Of a stretch of 64,000 bases of DNA, positions 45,101 to 57,573 are shown piece by piece. The stretch lies in assembly GCA_023078685.1 (NCBI GenBank), contig JALGAS010000002.1, positions 3,224,001 to 3,288,000 of the forward strand, read 5' to 3'. Within the stretch, counting starts at the first letter, position 1; every line of letters starts with the position of its first letter. The position numbers and the translations under genes were made by a program. The stretch comes from Neopestalotiopsis rosae. Its lineage: Eukaryota; Ascomycota; Sordariomycetes; Amphisphaeriales; Sporocadaceae. A model generated the notes under the pieces. The model was given only the letters and a program-made list of their open reading frames with translations, was not told where the DNA came from and ran no database searches.

Positions 45101-48100
45101 GGTCATTTCCGGCCCGTTGCAAGGCCAACGGGCCAGCAGCCCATCATCGGTGAACTCGGTGAGCCTTATTGAGTACTTTTGCGGTCGGGTCAATTGGAGG
45201 GGGAAGAGTCTATTCCGTAGCTGGGCCAGCGAGAAAAGAACGTCGAAGCGGCTCTTTCACTAAACCATCTACTAGAGGGGAGGGGACATCCGCCGCTGCC
45301 GATGATCCTTGGGAGCGAGCAAGAGCGAGCAGAGAGCATGAAGCGATTGCTAGTGGATTTGTGCAGATATTGGCCCAATCTTGGAGTTTCTTGGCACCTA
45401 TAAGCTTACTGTAAAACGTCACGAGCTACCTTTACATCCAACCCAGAAGGATCAATAGGGTGTGCAACCATTTCGACATTGCCAAGGGAAAGCATTGCCT
45501 TTGCGCAGAAAGCATCCCTTTTGTGATTCAATAGCTTCAGATCGGCGTAGTTAGACACCGACTGACCGGTTTGGGTTGCCATTCAGCCTCGATGTGCTTG
45601 GCTTCGGTGGGTTGATGATCATTAGATTTTTCTGGTAAAGTAGCGTGCTTAGACAAGCATTTGTCCGCAAGCTTGGCCGCTTGGTATTCCCGTGGCATGC
45701 AGAGCGTATTCTTCTTTTCCAGGCCGCTTTGCCACAAAGAAACACGATTTGCAAAGCCACAGCCACACCTCGGCAGTTGGACGAACGAGATCGACTGATC
45801 AAAATAGCAAAAAGATGCTGCAGCTGCAGGCTGGTTGGCTGGTGGTCTCGGCTCCGAGGGTCTCGCGATTTCCCCAACGGTCGCTGCGCGATGGGGAACT
45901 TTGTTGTGCACGTTGTAGAGAGGAAGCCGAAAACCAACTTTTGACGTTTACCCAACTATACACCAAACATGTCAGTCGCAACCCTCGATGATATCACCCG
46001 TCAATTAAGACGTGATGTCTAGAACAAACATCCAAAGATAGAATTTGGATCTTGTCAGTCTGTTGTTTCAAGTCCTCAAAATCTGCCTTGCATGAATAAA
46101 GTGGCCGATCGGAAACAACAGCGACGGGCTACTAGCACCGAGAAGCCCTAGCTTCTAGCAGCAGTAAGCAAGCAGCGGTCCTGCAGTACACGTAAACGTC
46201 GTGCTCACTCAACGGCTCGAGCTCTCGTCGCTGGGCGAGCGAGCAGGAGCTCAATCGCGATGGAGAACGGCCCATAGCAAAACTGACCCTGTCGAGCTGA
46301 GAAAAAGGTTCCAAGCCTCTGCACGAGCCAATATAAGTGGGTATTTTGTGGTCGAGAATTTTGGGGGGCCTCGGGGGGTTCAAAGTGTGTGCTTCGGGGG
46401 GCTACTCAAAAGGGGAATAAAAGTTTGATTGGCCGGTGCCGCACCTCCTCGAGCTCCTTGCTGGTAAATTCGCTTGCTGCTTAGCTTAATAAGAGCTGCC
46501 ATTATGAACAAGATGAGCCACAACCCCATTTGTGCAAACATGTGTATATAGGGTGTTTCTGCTGTGTATGCTGTGTATCTTGCAATCTGGACCCTTGCCT
46601 GCCTCGTGATAATCATGCGTGCGAACAAGGTCGTGATCGCGACTCATCATGGCATGAGGGATCGACCTGCGATCCCGGAAACTAGACCTTGATGCTAGAC
46701 CAGACGAAAAAGAGAGAGGAAAAACTCTGCCACCATCAGACGGACTAGAATGGACTTGCCTCGAGACTACGCCAGGGAGAACTCCTCCCAGATCAGGCGT
46801 GCGGGAAGGGATGTGGGAGGACGCCAGTGTTCCCGCGACCCGATCGAGTCAAAATGCCGTGTGCTTGAAACCGGCCATGGGCAGCTTTCGGGAGACGTCC
46901 GCCCACCCGGCCCCAGATAAGAAAGCTCGATCAGTGTCTAGACCATTTTGGGATACAAAAAGGGCATTGCCGAGTGACGATCACCGGCCGCGCCAGGGAC
47001 GGGACTCTGCGTTCTCTGCCCAAGCCCACTGACCTCGCTGGCTCTGAATGGCCCAGAGCAGATCTTCCGCAGTACTATGATCTATTGCAGAACCGACAAA
47101 TTCGAATATAGTAGGGCCGGTTGTGTCGAGCTAGCATTACTCACAGACGTGCAGATGCTTCTCAAGTTGGTTGTTTTTGTCTCTTTCCAGGTCGGTCCCG
47201 CAGTGCGCATGCTGTCATGCATTGTCAAGATGCGATGAATTCGGGTAGATGAAACACGCTCAAAGAGGAGCACGCTATTTTTGCACCATTGAGACAAACT
47301 CCCCTAGCTGTCAGAATCCGGTGGTCTCGAAGAGGGAAGGATTGATCAATACACTTGTCGATGGTAATATTGACTTGACGGTGAAGATAAAGATTGATAG
47401 ACAGTAGATAGCAATAGGGCGAACTTCGGTGGTTTTCTTCAATTGTCGGCACTTGAGCGCAGATCGACAGAGATCCATTATTGTGAAATCTTAATATTTT
47501 ATTATCACTTTATTGAAAATGGTAAAAAGCTGGTACTCTAGAAGGTTTAGAAGCGCGCCAGAACCGGCAACTCGTTACTAGCGGCCCGAGGTCAATTTGG
47601 TCAGAGTGGATGCGCAGTCTCAAAAGCACCGTCAGGATTTTGTGATAGCAGCTGGCAATGAATGATCTTCAGCTGGCTGTCAGGAACCGTTTTCTCCCCA
47701 CTAACCAATGCTCTCGTGCATTGAGGATCCTCACAGGGAGTGACCACTAAATAATTCTATTCTTGCGCACAAACCCGGTAGATCTGATGCAAAGCGACAA
47801 TCAACCAAATTACACGAGCAATGCACACTGGCACCACCTCGAATTGCGCCTTGCCATATGATCACCAGCCAAAGGAAAATAATTGCCCGGAGACTCCACA
47901 TGAACCAAACCGCATGAAGCGGTACCGTACTTTGTTGTGTGCATGCAACTACCGTGCTCGTGAATCTGATTTCCTACCTAGTCATTTGAAAGCAACTATT
48001 CCGAGAAAGTGGACAGAAGAGAAACCATGGTGAACCCGATTTGGGCACAAACGATCAAACATTTTTCTCCTGCTAAGCATGCATTGTGCAAAAGACGGAA

Positions 48101-50380
48101 TTAAGCCACTATGACGGAGCTGGTGGAAAGTGGTGGACCCCAGCGGGCATCGCCGCAAGACTTGGACGCCGCCATGGCCGCGGATGCTGAACCCGTTGAA
48201 AGCAAGCTTATGCTTGATGACAGCACTCTCTACGGCAGGCACAAAGTCTGGACACTTTTGGATCACTTATTGCAGAGGCTTTTATTTCCAGCTTGCCAGC
48301 TAGCTATGGATTATTTCCTGCTAGCTATGAAAGTTGTGCACGCAATGAAAGAAAAAAGCTGCGGCTTGGGTGGGCGTATTGTGGACTCGTCCGATTGGCC
48401 AGGGCAATCGACGGACTGCTTCGGACTTGTATAGCACATTACGTCCGGGTGTGGCAGTGTCTCGTGCGAGCTCGTGTTCTTCCTGCAATAATCGCAGGCA
48501 ATGGCAGCCCTTTACAGAGCAGACCTGGACTGTACGCTCCGAGCCTCCCGCGCTGTGCTGTCGCCCTTTCGCTGCTTGCTTGCTTGCTTGCTCGACTGCT
48601 CTCTTCACCAGCAGGCCAGCGAAATTAGACACTCCTCCGTGCCAGTGCCCCCCTCCCCATATGCGGCGGCGGGCGGCATCTTCCACACTCACCCATTCTT
48701 CTCCAGGGAATCGTCAGGGGGAATCACACACAAGCAATTCTCCCCAAACAAATCATGGGTCCAACATCACACCAGGGTGGAACAGTTTCCACGAGCCAGA
48801 ACAAGAGGGCTCCATCCATCTCCTTGCAAGCACTCAATTAATGGAAAACGTTATTGTATGGATAACCGGCAGACGAGCAAACAGAAGAGCGAAAGAAAAC
48901 TCCTTTTGACCTGTTTTGGTATCTTCATACAGTCTCTGCTCTTCGCCCCTCCCCGTCCCCTTGCTTAGCCTAGCGAGAGAAGCTCGGCAAGGCGGTGCAA
49001 TGTCCCATTCATTCCGGTATTGCACTGCAGGGAATCCATGGAGATTCAGCCTTTTTTGGTCCCTTGGCAAAAGATATTGATGCCCCCAGGCTCAATTTGA
49101 GCATGCAGATAATGTAGGTACCAGGTAGGGGGCCTTGCGACCACCTGCTTGCTATCAGTGTTCTTTTGTACTCTAGCGAGCATCTTGCCATCCATTTGCG
49201 AAAAAGACGGCATACTGCTGCAGCTATCAAGGCTGCCACAATTGTGTCGGCAAGCTGAGACTAGGCAGAGGCTTTCCAAAACCCAATCTTGCTTACAGCT
49301 ATAAGCCATCAATCACATCAGCCTCTAAGGATGAGCTGATGGATGCCCAAGACCTTTAAATGGAAGCCTATTCTGCAAGAGCGTGAGAAAGGCACGGAGA
49401 GTCGGGGTTTTGTTGTCAGCGACGTCCAAGTTTTGGGGGCGACTGTCTACACATTCCACGTCTAGTACAGGTATCAAGCGTGTTTCGTCGGCCCTCTCCC
49501 TTCTGTCGAGACTCGAGACTCGAGACTCGACAGTTCTCTCCCACTCACCGTTGAACGGTAACAGAACCCTGGCCCTGAGCCAACCACAGAAGAATATCCT
49601 GAAATTATTATTACCGTGATCGCATGCATATAGTCGTTGGTTATCAAGGTTTTTTAAGTGCAATGGGGGCCTCGTCATCCTCAGGCCGCAGGCATTGCTG
49701 TTTTCTTCTCTTTCTATGGTGAATACAGACACACTCATACGTACTCTCTCGTTGGGGGGTTCTCAGCACTGAAAGAGAGAGTGCGAGAGACCTGCTACTA
49801 CCGCCAGCTTGCTTGGCCTGCCGCTGCGCCCGTCTCCTTCAGGTGTCACTTCAGTCTAATGTCGGACGGCCAGTGAATCTGGTTGGCTCGGACGTGCTAG
49901 GGATCCATGGTCGGCAGCGTCAAAGTCGATTGGCCCTCGGACGCCCAGTTGGGTTAGCGGCGACTCTCGAGTTGAGGGAGCTTACGCGTCCTCTGGCCCC
50001 ACGCGAGCCAAGCAGAGGCCTGCACTAGCCTGCACCCCGGTCGACCTACCGAACAGGGCCAAGTTAATGCCCGGCCCCTGTGCTGCCCACTTCTGGACAC
50101 TCAGGCCACTTCTTGCTGGCGCCCATAACCATCATCTCCCCATCCACCTCCTCTACCATTTCTGCCTCTCCATTCCCCCCATTATTCTTGCGAACCGCAC
50201 CATCCAAATAGTAAATACCCAAATACCATCCGGCATCCCTACGTCGAAACCAAAGTCTGACACAACTTTCAATATATCAGACACCTGTTACTATTCACAG
50301 CAGCATCGCATCTCGATTCCACCACTAGATCGCTGCTTGCCAAGAAGAAACAACCACCCCGACTACTAGTATACAAAGAC
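42191..50380. other. 8 kb gene-poor spacer
   Basis: No gene model can be supported. Small features: the first few hundred bases should be the CXC-gene promoter; A-runs near 42298 and 42412; a 9-bp hairpin at 45111-45134; a 7-bp hairpin at 46658-46676; GCTT tetranucleotide repeats near 48569-48595; and three tandem GAGACTC units at 49508-49528. Two open frames (43927-44151 minus, 48111-48434 plus) have protein-like composition but no recognisable family. The final 300 bases form the CT-rich promoter and leader of the bZIP gene. Confidence 0.55.
49503..49533. repeat. GAGACTC x3 tandem repeat inside an inverted repeat
   Basis: Three perfect GAGACTC units (49508-49528) lie within 8-bp inverted arms CTGTCGAG and CTCGACAG (49503-49510 and 49526-49533). 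The whole is close to palindromic. It sits about 850 bases upstream of the bZIP start, so it may be only a microsatellite or a distal regulatory site. Confidence 0.4.
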
Positions 50381-52139
50381 ATGTCAGCGTCCAGCCAGTC
50401 TCAATCCTCCAGTAGTCCTTCCAATACCCAGCCGTGCGTCGTTGATCCTCTCGACATGCTCGACTTCTCAGAGTACGACGGTCTTTCATACCAGTCGCCG
50501 TCCGTCTCCCCCGCCAGCAGCTCGAAGCCTCAGTTCGCTCGCCAGACTCCTTCAGCGCCCACCGGTGCCATGCCTTCCGGCCCTCAGATGCATGGCCCTA
50601 GCCATCGCTACGACCAGTACAAGCAGCAGACTCCCTTCGTACCGGGTGCTCTCGCCTCGACAATGACCATTAACCAGCAAGTTGGACACATTGGATACAC
50701 ATTGGACTACACTCAGTCGAGTCCCAACGATGAGATGTTCGACTTCAACGCTGGTCCTTCGCCAAACTTGGATATGGAGTTTGAGCGCGAGCCCTCATTC
50801 TACTTCCCTGGTGAGACCATCAACCCGAACGCCATTGCTGGCCGCGAGCAGTCGCTGCCCTCGCCACCCGCCCTCCAGAGCAACATTGGCCGCATGTACC
50901 CGGGTATGCACCAGCAACAGGCTATCGCCAAGGCGCAGGCACAGCAGAGGCAGCAACAGCAGATCATCCAGCAGCAGCAGCAACAGAGGCAACAAGCCAA
51001 GCAAAAGAGTGTTCAGCCCTCGGACCCGATGGTCGAGCAGAAGATTACCCAGCTGTTGAACTCGATGAGAGCCAACCCCAACGGTATGGACATGAGCGAG
51101 TCGCCAATGGCCAACATGCCCCGTATGCGCAAGGATGAGGAGGACATGGACGACGATGAGCGCCTGTTGAACAGCGAGGAAGGAAAGAAGCTGAGCAGCA
51201 AGGAGCGTCGCCAGCTTCGCAACAAGGTTTCTGCCCGTGCTTTCCGTTCAAGGAGAAAGGGTGAGTACTACTTACAATTATTAAATCATCAATTCCCTGC
51301 TAACCTGTGTAACAGAATACATCACCCAGCTTGAGTCTGAGATCGCTACCAAGGTCACTGAGAACGGTGACCTCCGCGCCCAGAACCGCGCTCTTCTCGA
51401 GGAGAACAAGCGCCTGTCTGACCTCACCCGCATGCTTCTGTCTTCGCCTTCTTTCTCCAACTTCTTGGACCACCTGAGCCAGAGCCCCAACCCTGCTCCT
51501 CAGCAGCAGCAGTTGGCTGCTCAGATGGCTCAGAGACAGCCCGAGCAGCGCCAGGTTCCCAAGGACGTCAACGCCTACGCTGCTGGACGTCAGGCCCAGC
51601 AGCAGCAAATTGGTATGGTCATGATTCCGGAGCAGAGCATGGATTTCTCCATGCTCAACATTGCCGAGTCAACCGAGGCTTACAACTACCAGCCTCAGGT
51701 CTTTGCCGTCCTTGAGACCCCTGAGATGCCTGAGATTGATACCGCTGCCCTGTCCGGCAAGACTTCTGATGTCATGAGCGAGTCTTTCGACGCCACCGAG
51801 AAGGTTGAGATTGCTCTGCCCGAGGCTCCCGTTCTCCTCGAGTCCGCCAAGGCTCAGGCTCCTCAGACTCCTGTCGAGCAGTCCGAGGCCGAGAAGGTTG
51901 TCGCTGACCTCGACGCTGACATCTTTGACGATGAGACTACCGTCGCATCGCCTTGCCAGTCTATTGTCGATGCCCTTTCCACCATTGTGATCCCGTCCGA
52001 GAAGGCATCCGTGTTTGAGCTTGTCGATGCTTCGCAAGAAGAGGCTGTTGCGACCAATGCTCTGGCCCGCGTCTCAAGGCTTACTGCCAGCATAGAGGCT
52101 ACCATGTCCAGGATGGAACGTCTTACTGCTGACCTATAA
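50381..52139 (+). CDS. bZIP transcription factor with Gln-rich region
   Basis: Sequence-specific nuclear transcription factor. Exons 50381-51260 and 51316-52139, with a 55-nt intron inside the bZIP codons, encode 567 residues. The basic region is KERRQLRNKVSARAFRSRRK (274-293), with the signature N281-x7-R289 and the first zipper Leu at 299, exactly ten residues after R289. Zipper heptads are L299, K306, L313, L320, L327 and L334. Upstream is a Ser/Pro-rich N terminus (PLDMLDFSEYDGLSYQSP, FDFNAGPSPNLDMEFEREPSFYFP) with acidic-aromatic patches typical of activation regions, and a Gln-rich stretch (about 185-210). Gln tracts also follow the zipper, and the C terminus is acidic. The basic-region sequence resembles that of the Metarhizium MBZ1-type group of growth and conidiation regulators; this assignment is from memory and uncertain. 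Confidence 0.88.
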
Positions 52140-53898
52140 GCAAGCTCATTGTACACTATTTGTCTTTCTCGGGTTGGCGTTTACATTGCATCAAAGGATA
52201 TACCGGACCGGCCTCGATCGTACCGGAATTTGGCGTTGGGATCAAATCAATAGCATTGTCACAATATAGTGGCTTGGGAGGTAGCCATCTTGTCATGTTT
52301 TCATTTTACTTTACTCTTTTTACCTTTCGACTGTTTATATGCCCGCATCCAAGATTGGATCTTCAGTATATCTGAGTTTCTTTTGTATGAATAGAAAAAT
52401 GATGGAGGAATGGCCAACAGACTGCCGGGGTCTCTGTTTACGATGATGATACTTGGGAGGACATGGAATGTTGGAACAGCAAGATCTCCAAGTCTGCTGT
52501 AATAGAAGTTAGCTATTAGCTACTGTTGAAAATACAGTAAACAGTACAAAAAAATTCAAAAAGAAATCCGAATTTATTCGATCTGACTTGCTTGACTTTG
52601 CGTGACATGCATCATAACATCTCTACTGCTTACCACCATCAGTTGTGACACTTAGTAACCGGCTGACGGTGCTTCATGACAAGCTTCCGCCAGCGTTCTA
52701 GGTCTATCGAAGGGACCCCAGGTCGTGATACAATGGATACTCGTTGAAGATAGGTGCTGACGGGTATTGACCAAGGCTGATGGTACAATAACTGTGTTAG
52801 TACCTGGTCATGGGTGCAAGTTCACGTTTTCATGGCTGATGCAATATGCACGCCGCACGCCACACGCACATGGGCATACCCGTTGGAAGACGTTGAGCCA
52901 CACCCGGCAGCGCGTCAAAGAGCTTGGGACCTTGGCCACACTTGAAACACGCTGTATTGTGTATAAACACATCACAACATGGTCAGTCTAGACAAGACAA
53001 ATGTGCCATTGTGGCGTTATTTATGTCCTTGACGGGACGCCACTTGTACGTTTCCTCGTGCCATTGTAGAACGTCGTTTCATGTTTAACAGACGGGAAGA
53101 GGAGCTTGGCACAGATATTAAGTTCGCGACGAAGCTTCTTTTCCTGGTTTATCTGATGAGATGAACAAGCAGAACACCTCTCACCTTATAGCCTTGTAAC
53201 GACCTAGACTCCATCATAGGGGAGTCGGTGTACAGTCATCCGCAAGCGTAGATGTTTGTTCTCCATAGTCGATTGGCGTGCAACCTCGGCGGGAGCGCCG
53301 CGTAGGCACTTTGATAATGGTGATGTTGATCATATAATCGAGCTATCTCAACCGAGCACCTGCATATCTTGCGTTTCTTACACCTTTTCGGTCTTATCTA
53401 GCTTGAAACTCAACCGCAGCCAAGAGTAAGGGACAAGAAGCTTGGTGGGAACAGAGCTCAGAGCTTTGACGCGTTTTCGAGCTACATAAAGCTTGCCCTT
53501 CCACTTACTCATCGCGTCCACGCAACGCAGAACCCTATCTTGTTGGGGGGACTATCGCAAAACGACGACGACTCGAAGAAACAAAATGCTGGCGATAGTT
53601 TCCGCTGCAGCCGAATCTGGATTGATTGCTTATGTGACATCACTAAACCACGCTGGTTTTAGCTGATAAGTGTGCGTACGATGATTGCGACTGTTGGTTT
53701 TTTGGCTCAGTCCAATCTCAGCGATCGAAACAGCTCTTTTTTTCTGCTGCTCAATTCGGGTTGCGCCAAACTTGACTCAGAAATCCAGGGGTCAGATCAC
53801 CCGGCAGCTTCGGGGAATTATTTCCACTGTTATCACGGATGATGCCGCAGGAACCTTCTTTTTGTAGACTATCTTTTCGGTCGTCATTGCGACGACGG

Positions 53899-53922
53899 CC
53901 CGCGCGCGGGTTACGCGGGTTA
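53899..53922 (+). promoter_or_regulatory. GC palindrome overlapping tandem CGCGGGTTA elements
   Basis: CCCGCGCGCGGG (53899-53910) is a perfect 12-bp palindrome. It overlaps two back-to-back copies of CGCGGGTTA (53905-53913 and 53914-53922). The cluster lies about 30 bases before a TATA run and about 190 bases before the SNG1-like start codon, where fungal activator sites usually sit. CGG-type half sites suggest a Zn2Cys6 factor. Function is inferred from position and symmetry. Confidence 0.4.
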
Positions 53923-53950
53923 TATGACTGGCTGACAGGGTGATGACAGA

Positions 53951-53958
53951 TATATATA
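53951..53958 (+). promoter_or_regulatory. TATA box of the SNG1-like gene
   Basis: TATATATA lies 163 bases before the start codon and downstream of the paired CGCGGGTTA element. Position and sequence suit a core promoter element. Confidence 0.5.
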
Positions 53959-54113
53959 CAAGACCGAGATCTGGAACCCCAGCAAATACACGAGGAGGCC
54001 GTCATGTTTTGGGTCGAGCTGGAATTTTCCCATTCTTAATGCCGCCTTAATTTTTTGTCTGCTGAGCTGCATGACGGGATTCAACCATCATCTCTTCATC
54101 GCAACACCACACA

Positions 54114-55777
54114 ATGAATCGACGACTCTTTGGCCAGAATGGCTCGGACAGTACACTGTACGCACGGGATACCGAGGCAGGAAATGTCCAACAGGCCCAG
54201 CAGGCGCCACCCCGTCCTCTTCCTGTTGGGTTCTGGCATCATGATTTGTACAAGGTCAGGAAGCATGCAGCCAGGAAATATCCTCAGACAGGTATGGCCC
54301 CGTCCACAACTAAGTCTCGCGTATATACATACCGATGATTGATACAGTACTCATGCTCTTTCTTTTTGTAATGGCGGTCCTCTTACTCTACTGGGCCGTC
54401 CTGTTCCGGGTGGAGGAAAAGATGTCGGCCTTGACGGTCCACGTCGTCGACTTTGACGGACAGGCCCCCTATGACGACGTTGATCCCTTTATCGGGCCCA
54501 TGGTCACGGCGATGGCTCTGGAGACAAACGATCTGGATCGTCCGACGCTGGGCTTCTCGGTGCTACCGGCCGCAGACTTCAACAATGACCCCATTGCCGT
54601 TCGCCAATCCGTCTATGACGAGCACTGTTTTGCCGCCATCATCGTGAACGCCAACGCCAGCAGTCTGCTTCTGAGCGCCATTATGAATGGCAATACATCG
54701 TACGACCCGACTGGTGCCATACAGTTCATTCTACTGTCGGCCCGGGATGAGACAGCATACTCCAACTACATCTATCCCCAGCTACAGACTTTCAGCGATA
54801 CACTGACGTCCCGATTCGGCACCCTATGGACCCAAAGCCTGGCAGGTAGCAGCTCAGTGACCAAGGACATGCTGGCCAGAGCTCCGAGTGCAGTGAACCC
54901 GGGAATCGCGCCGCTGAGGATAGATCTTCGACCCTTTGGGCCACCTACTGCGACACCTTCCGTCACGATTGGCTTGATCTATTTAATCATCATGGCCTTC
55001 TTCTCCTTTGCCTTTTTCTTTCCAATTCACCAGGTAAATATCATGTTCTTACCCAGATAGTCAAACAGAAACTAAGGATATTGGCAGCAATTTGTGATAC
55101 CCGCCGGCCATCGCCCCCTTCACTTTTGGCAATTCATCCTCTGGCGCTGGCTAGCCACCACTGTCTCGTACATTTTCATCTCCCTAGCCTACTCCCTCGT
55201 CTCCCTTTCCTACCAGATCCCGTTCTGGAGACCGCCCGCCTCGCCGACCGAGGTGGCCTTCAACGCCAGCGCCTACGGCCGCGGCTCCTTCCCCGTCTAC
55301 TGGATGATCAACTTTGTCGGCATGCTGGCCCTGGGCCTGGCGTCGGAGAACGTGACCATGATCATCGGCCAGCCCTGGACCGCCCTCTGGCTCATCTTCT
55401 GGGTCATCACCAACGTCGCCACGGCCTTTTACACCCTCGACCTCGCCCCCGGCTTCTTCCGCTGGGGCTACGCCTGGCCGCTGTACAACATTGTCCAGGC
55501 CAGCCGCACCGTGCTCTTTGACCTGCACTCGCGCATCGGCCTCAACTTTGGCGTGCTCTTTGTCTGGGTCGCCATCAACTCGGTCCTGTACCCGTTTTGT
55601 TGCTACTTTATGCGTTGGCGGATCAAGCATGAGCAGAAGGCGGCTGAGAAGAGCAAGGGTCAGTTTGCTGTCGACACGCCTCCGCCTGCTCCTCCACCTC
55701 CTGTTTCTGAGGGAGGACAGTCCCAAGACGTTGGCGCGAGTCCGACTAGTATCATAAGCTTCTGGAAGGGACGTTAA
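54114..55777 (+). CDS. DUF3533 / SNG1-like multi-pass membrane protein
   Basis: Member of the fungal SNG1 family, related to YhgE/Pip-type membrane proteins. Yeast SNG1 gives resistance to nitrosoguanidine and has been linked to plasma-membrane lipid asymmetry. Exons 54114-54291, 54348-55033 and 55088-55777, with two introns of 56 and 54 nt in phase, encode 517 residues. After a short cytosolic N terminus, one transmembrane helix (MLFLFVMAVLLLYWAVLF, about 62-79) is followed by a large extracytosolic domain with the family-typical VHVVDFDG segment. The C-terminal half has about five more helices (SVTIGLIYLIIMAFFSFAFF, FILWRWLATTVSYIFISL, WMINFVGMLALGLA, WLIFWVITNVATAFY, LFVWVAINSVLYPF). A Pro-rich cytosolic tail ends SFWKGR. 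Paired GC-rich elements upstream may make it inducible. Substrate is unknown. Confidence 0.88.
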
Positions 55778-57573
55778 TGGAATGGAGATATGGAGTTTTT
55801 TCAATCTGTTGTTCCACTTTTTACAGCTACCGTCATATTCAAGGTCGATGCTTTGTAGTAACAGATAGAATGTATACCCTTGTTTTTGATACACAGATTG
55901 ACCTTAGACGTGTAATCCCGACTGAAAACCAACTACTATGGTGGTTGACCATGCACAGGTACACTTGCGAGATACAGTCTGCGTGCGGAAGCCATCAACC
56001 CGATTGGGGTGCAGCAGAAGCCTCGAAACTGCATTGGTGAGGTACAGAGTTTGGCCGGATGCAGATTCGCTTTCCAGGTAAGCAGCCACTAACTCAACCA
56101 TAACGCAGAGCTTCTTTACATATCTGGATCTCACCCCTGACAAATCAACGTATGTCCTGCCGGCTACTTCCGCCGCCTCCGCCGTGCTTGGTCCGCCTCT
56201 CCGCGCCGAGTCCGCAGCTCCGTTAGCTGTTCGAGGGATCGAGAACCCCATGCCAGGGGCGCTTGACAGGTACTGCATTGCTGGCTCCAAAATTACCATC
56301 AGAAAACACAGCAATTGCCTTGACAGTATTGCCACGGTAACATTCTGATTAATGAAGACCCTCGAAAATACATGAACAGTGCACTAATGATAAGCATCAA
56401 TCAAGCCACCAGCTATAGCCAACTGACTACCTGGGCAAATAATTCAACGGATTGTGCATGCACGACATGTAACTTGTCTCCGGAACACATGTCGTTGTCA
56501 TTGAGGTTGCATGTATTTCAAAACCTATTCATTAAATGGCGTAGACTTGCTCCAGGAAGAATTGCATAATCAGCGTATAATGCGCCTTATGCAGAGGGAC
56601 TCAAATAATACACCAATCATACCTTATTCATGCATCATGTTACCTCAACCCACTGTCTGTCCCGTCCGTGAGGGTTAAAATTGCAGTGAAGAAATATTCG
56701 TCTAATTTCTCCTCATACGGCATAGCGGTGGGACAAACTGTCCGATTGGCAAAGACTGCCTCGTTGCTTCCAAGCTAATACTGGTCTGTATCAAATGCAT
56801 AAAGAGGCAACCGCTGCCCTGCGCTTTCACTACTTTCAAGCCAATTGGCATAGACATGGGGGCAAGGATCCTGGTGCGCAACTCACAACACCCAGACCAT
56901 CAGGCGTCACGATATGGCGGGATCGACAACAGGAGTACAGATGATTTCGCTTGGCATGCTCGCATACAAAATAAGCAACACAATACAAGCGCCTTTAATG
57001 ACGACCGAACCGCATCGAGAGATTTTTCCACAAGAGCGAGTTGAAAGGCTTCGAGCTCATGGTCACATTCTACGGACGAGTTGAATGATCACAGTCCATT
57101 ACACTAACAACTATCTTGTTGATCCAAAGGATTGGGAAGGAAAATCAGGTTTACAGTAGGATAGAAAGGCAGCTGCTCTTCAGTGTTATGCATGACAGTC
57201 GGTTTATCGGATTAACAATGCGTGTAGCCACATTTAACTAAACGCATCAACACAAGTAGACCTCACAATGAGCTGGAACTGATTCCGCTCTGCCATAGGA
57301 CAGCACCAAACAGCGCGCCATCGTTTCGGGTCCGAACCAGACTTGCGCTGTACAGTCATCATATAAGAAATACAGAGGTTGCATTACCAATCTCTTATTC
57401 AGAAGGTTATCATCATTAAGGTTTGATCTGCATGATTAAAGATCAACATGGTGAAAGTGTAAGTGCAGAGGACTGCAAAGGTGAGGGTGGTCAACGTGGC
57501 AAGCTAATGTCGGTAATCTATTTTCTGACCCGAGACAATGTAAAACCTTAGAATAGTCTCAGACGGCACTAGT
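55778..57573. other. 3' spacer between SNG1-like and beta-mannosidase genes
   Basis: About 1.8 kb between convergent stop codons, longer than needed for two 3' UTRs. Open frames are short and unconvincing. No repeat, RNA gene or domain was recognised. Confidence 0.55.

Larger units (their letters stand above)
52140..54113. other. Spacer between the bZIP and SNG1-like genes
   Basis: About 2 kb with only short open frames. The left part is the bZIP 3' UTR region. Near the right end are a GC palindrome with a tandem nonamer (53899-53922) and a TATA-like run (53951-53958) belonging to the downstream gene. No other gene is seen. Confidence 0.55.

Noticed and set aside
48111..48434. Plus-strand frame starting MTELVESGGPQR
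   Set aside because: The first 45 residues look plausible, but the rest resembles random sequence and no family, intron or promoter was recognised.
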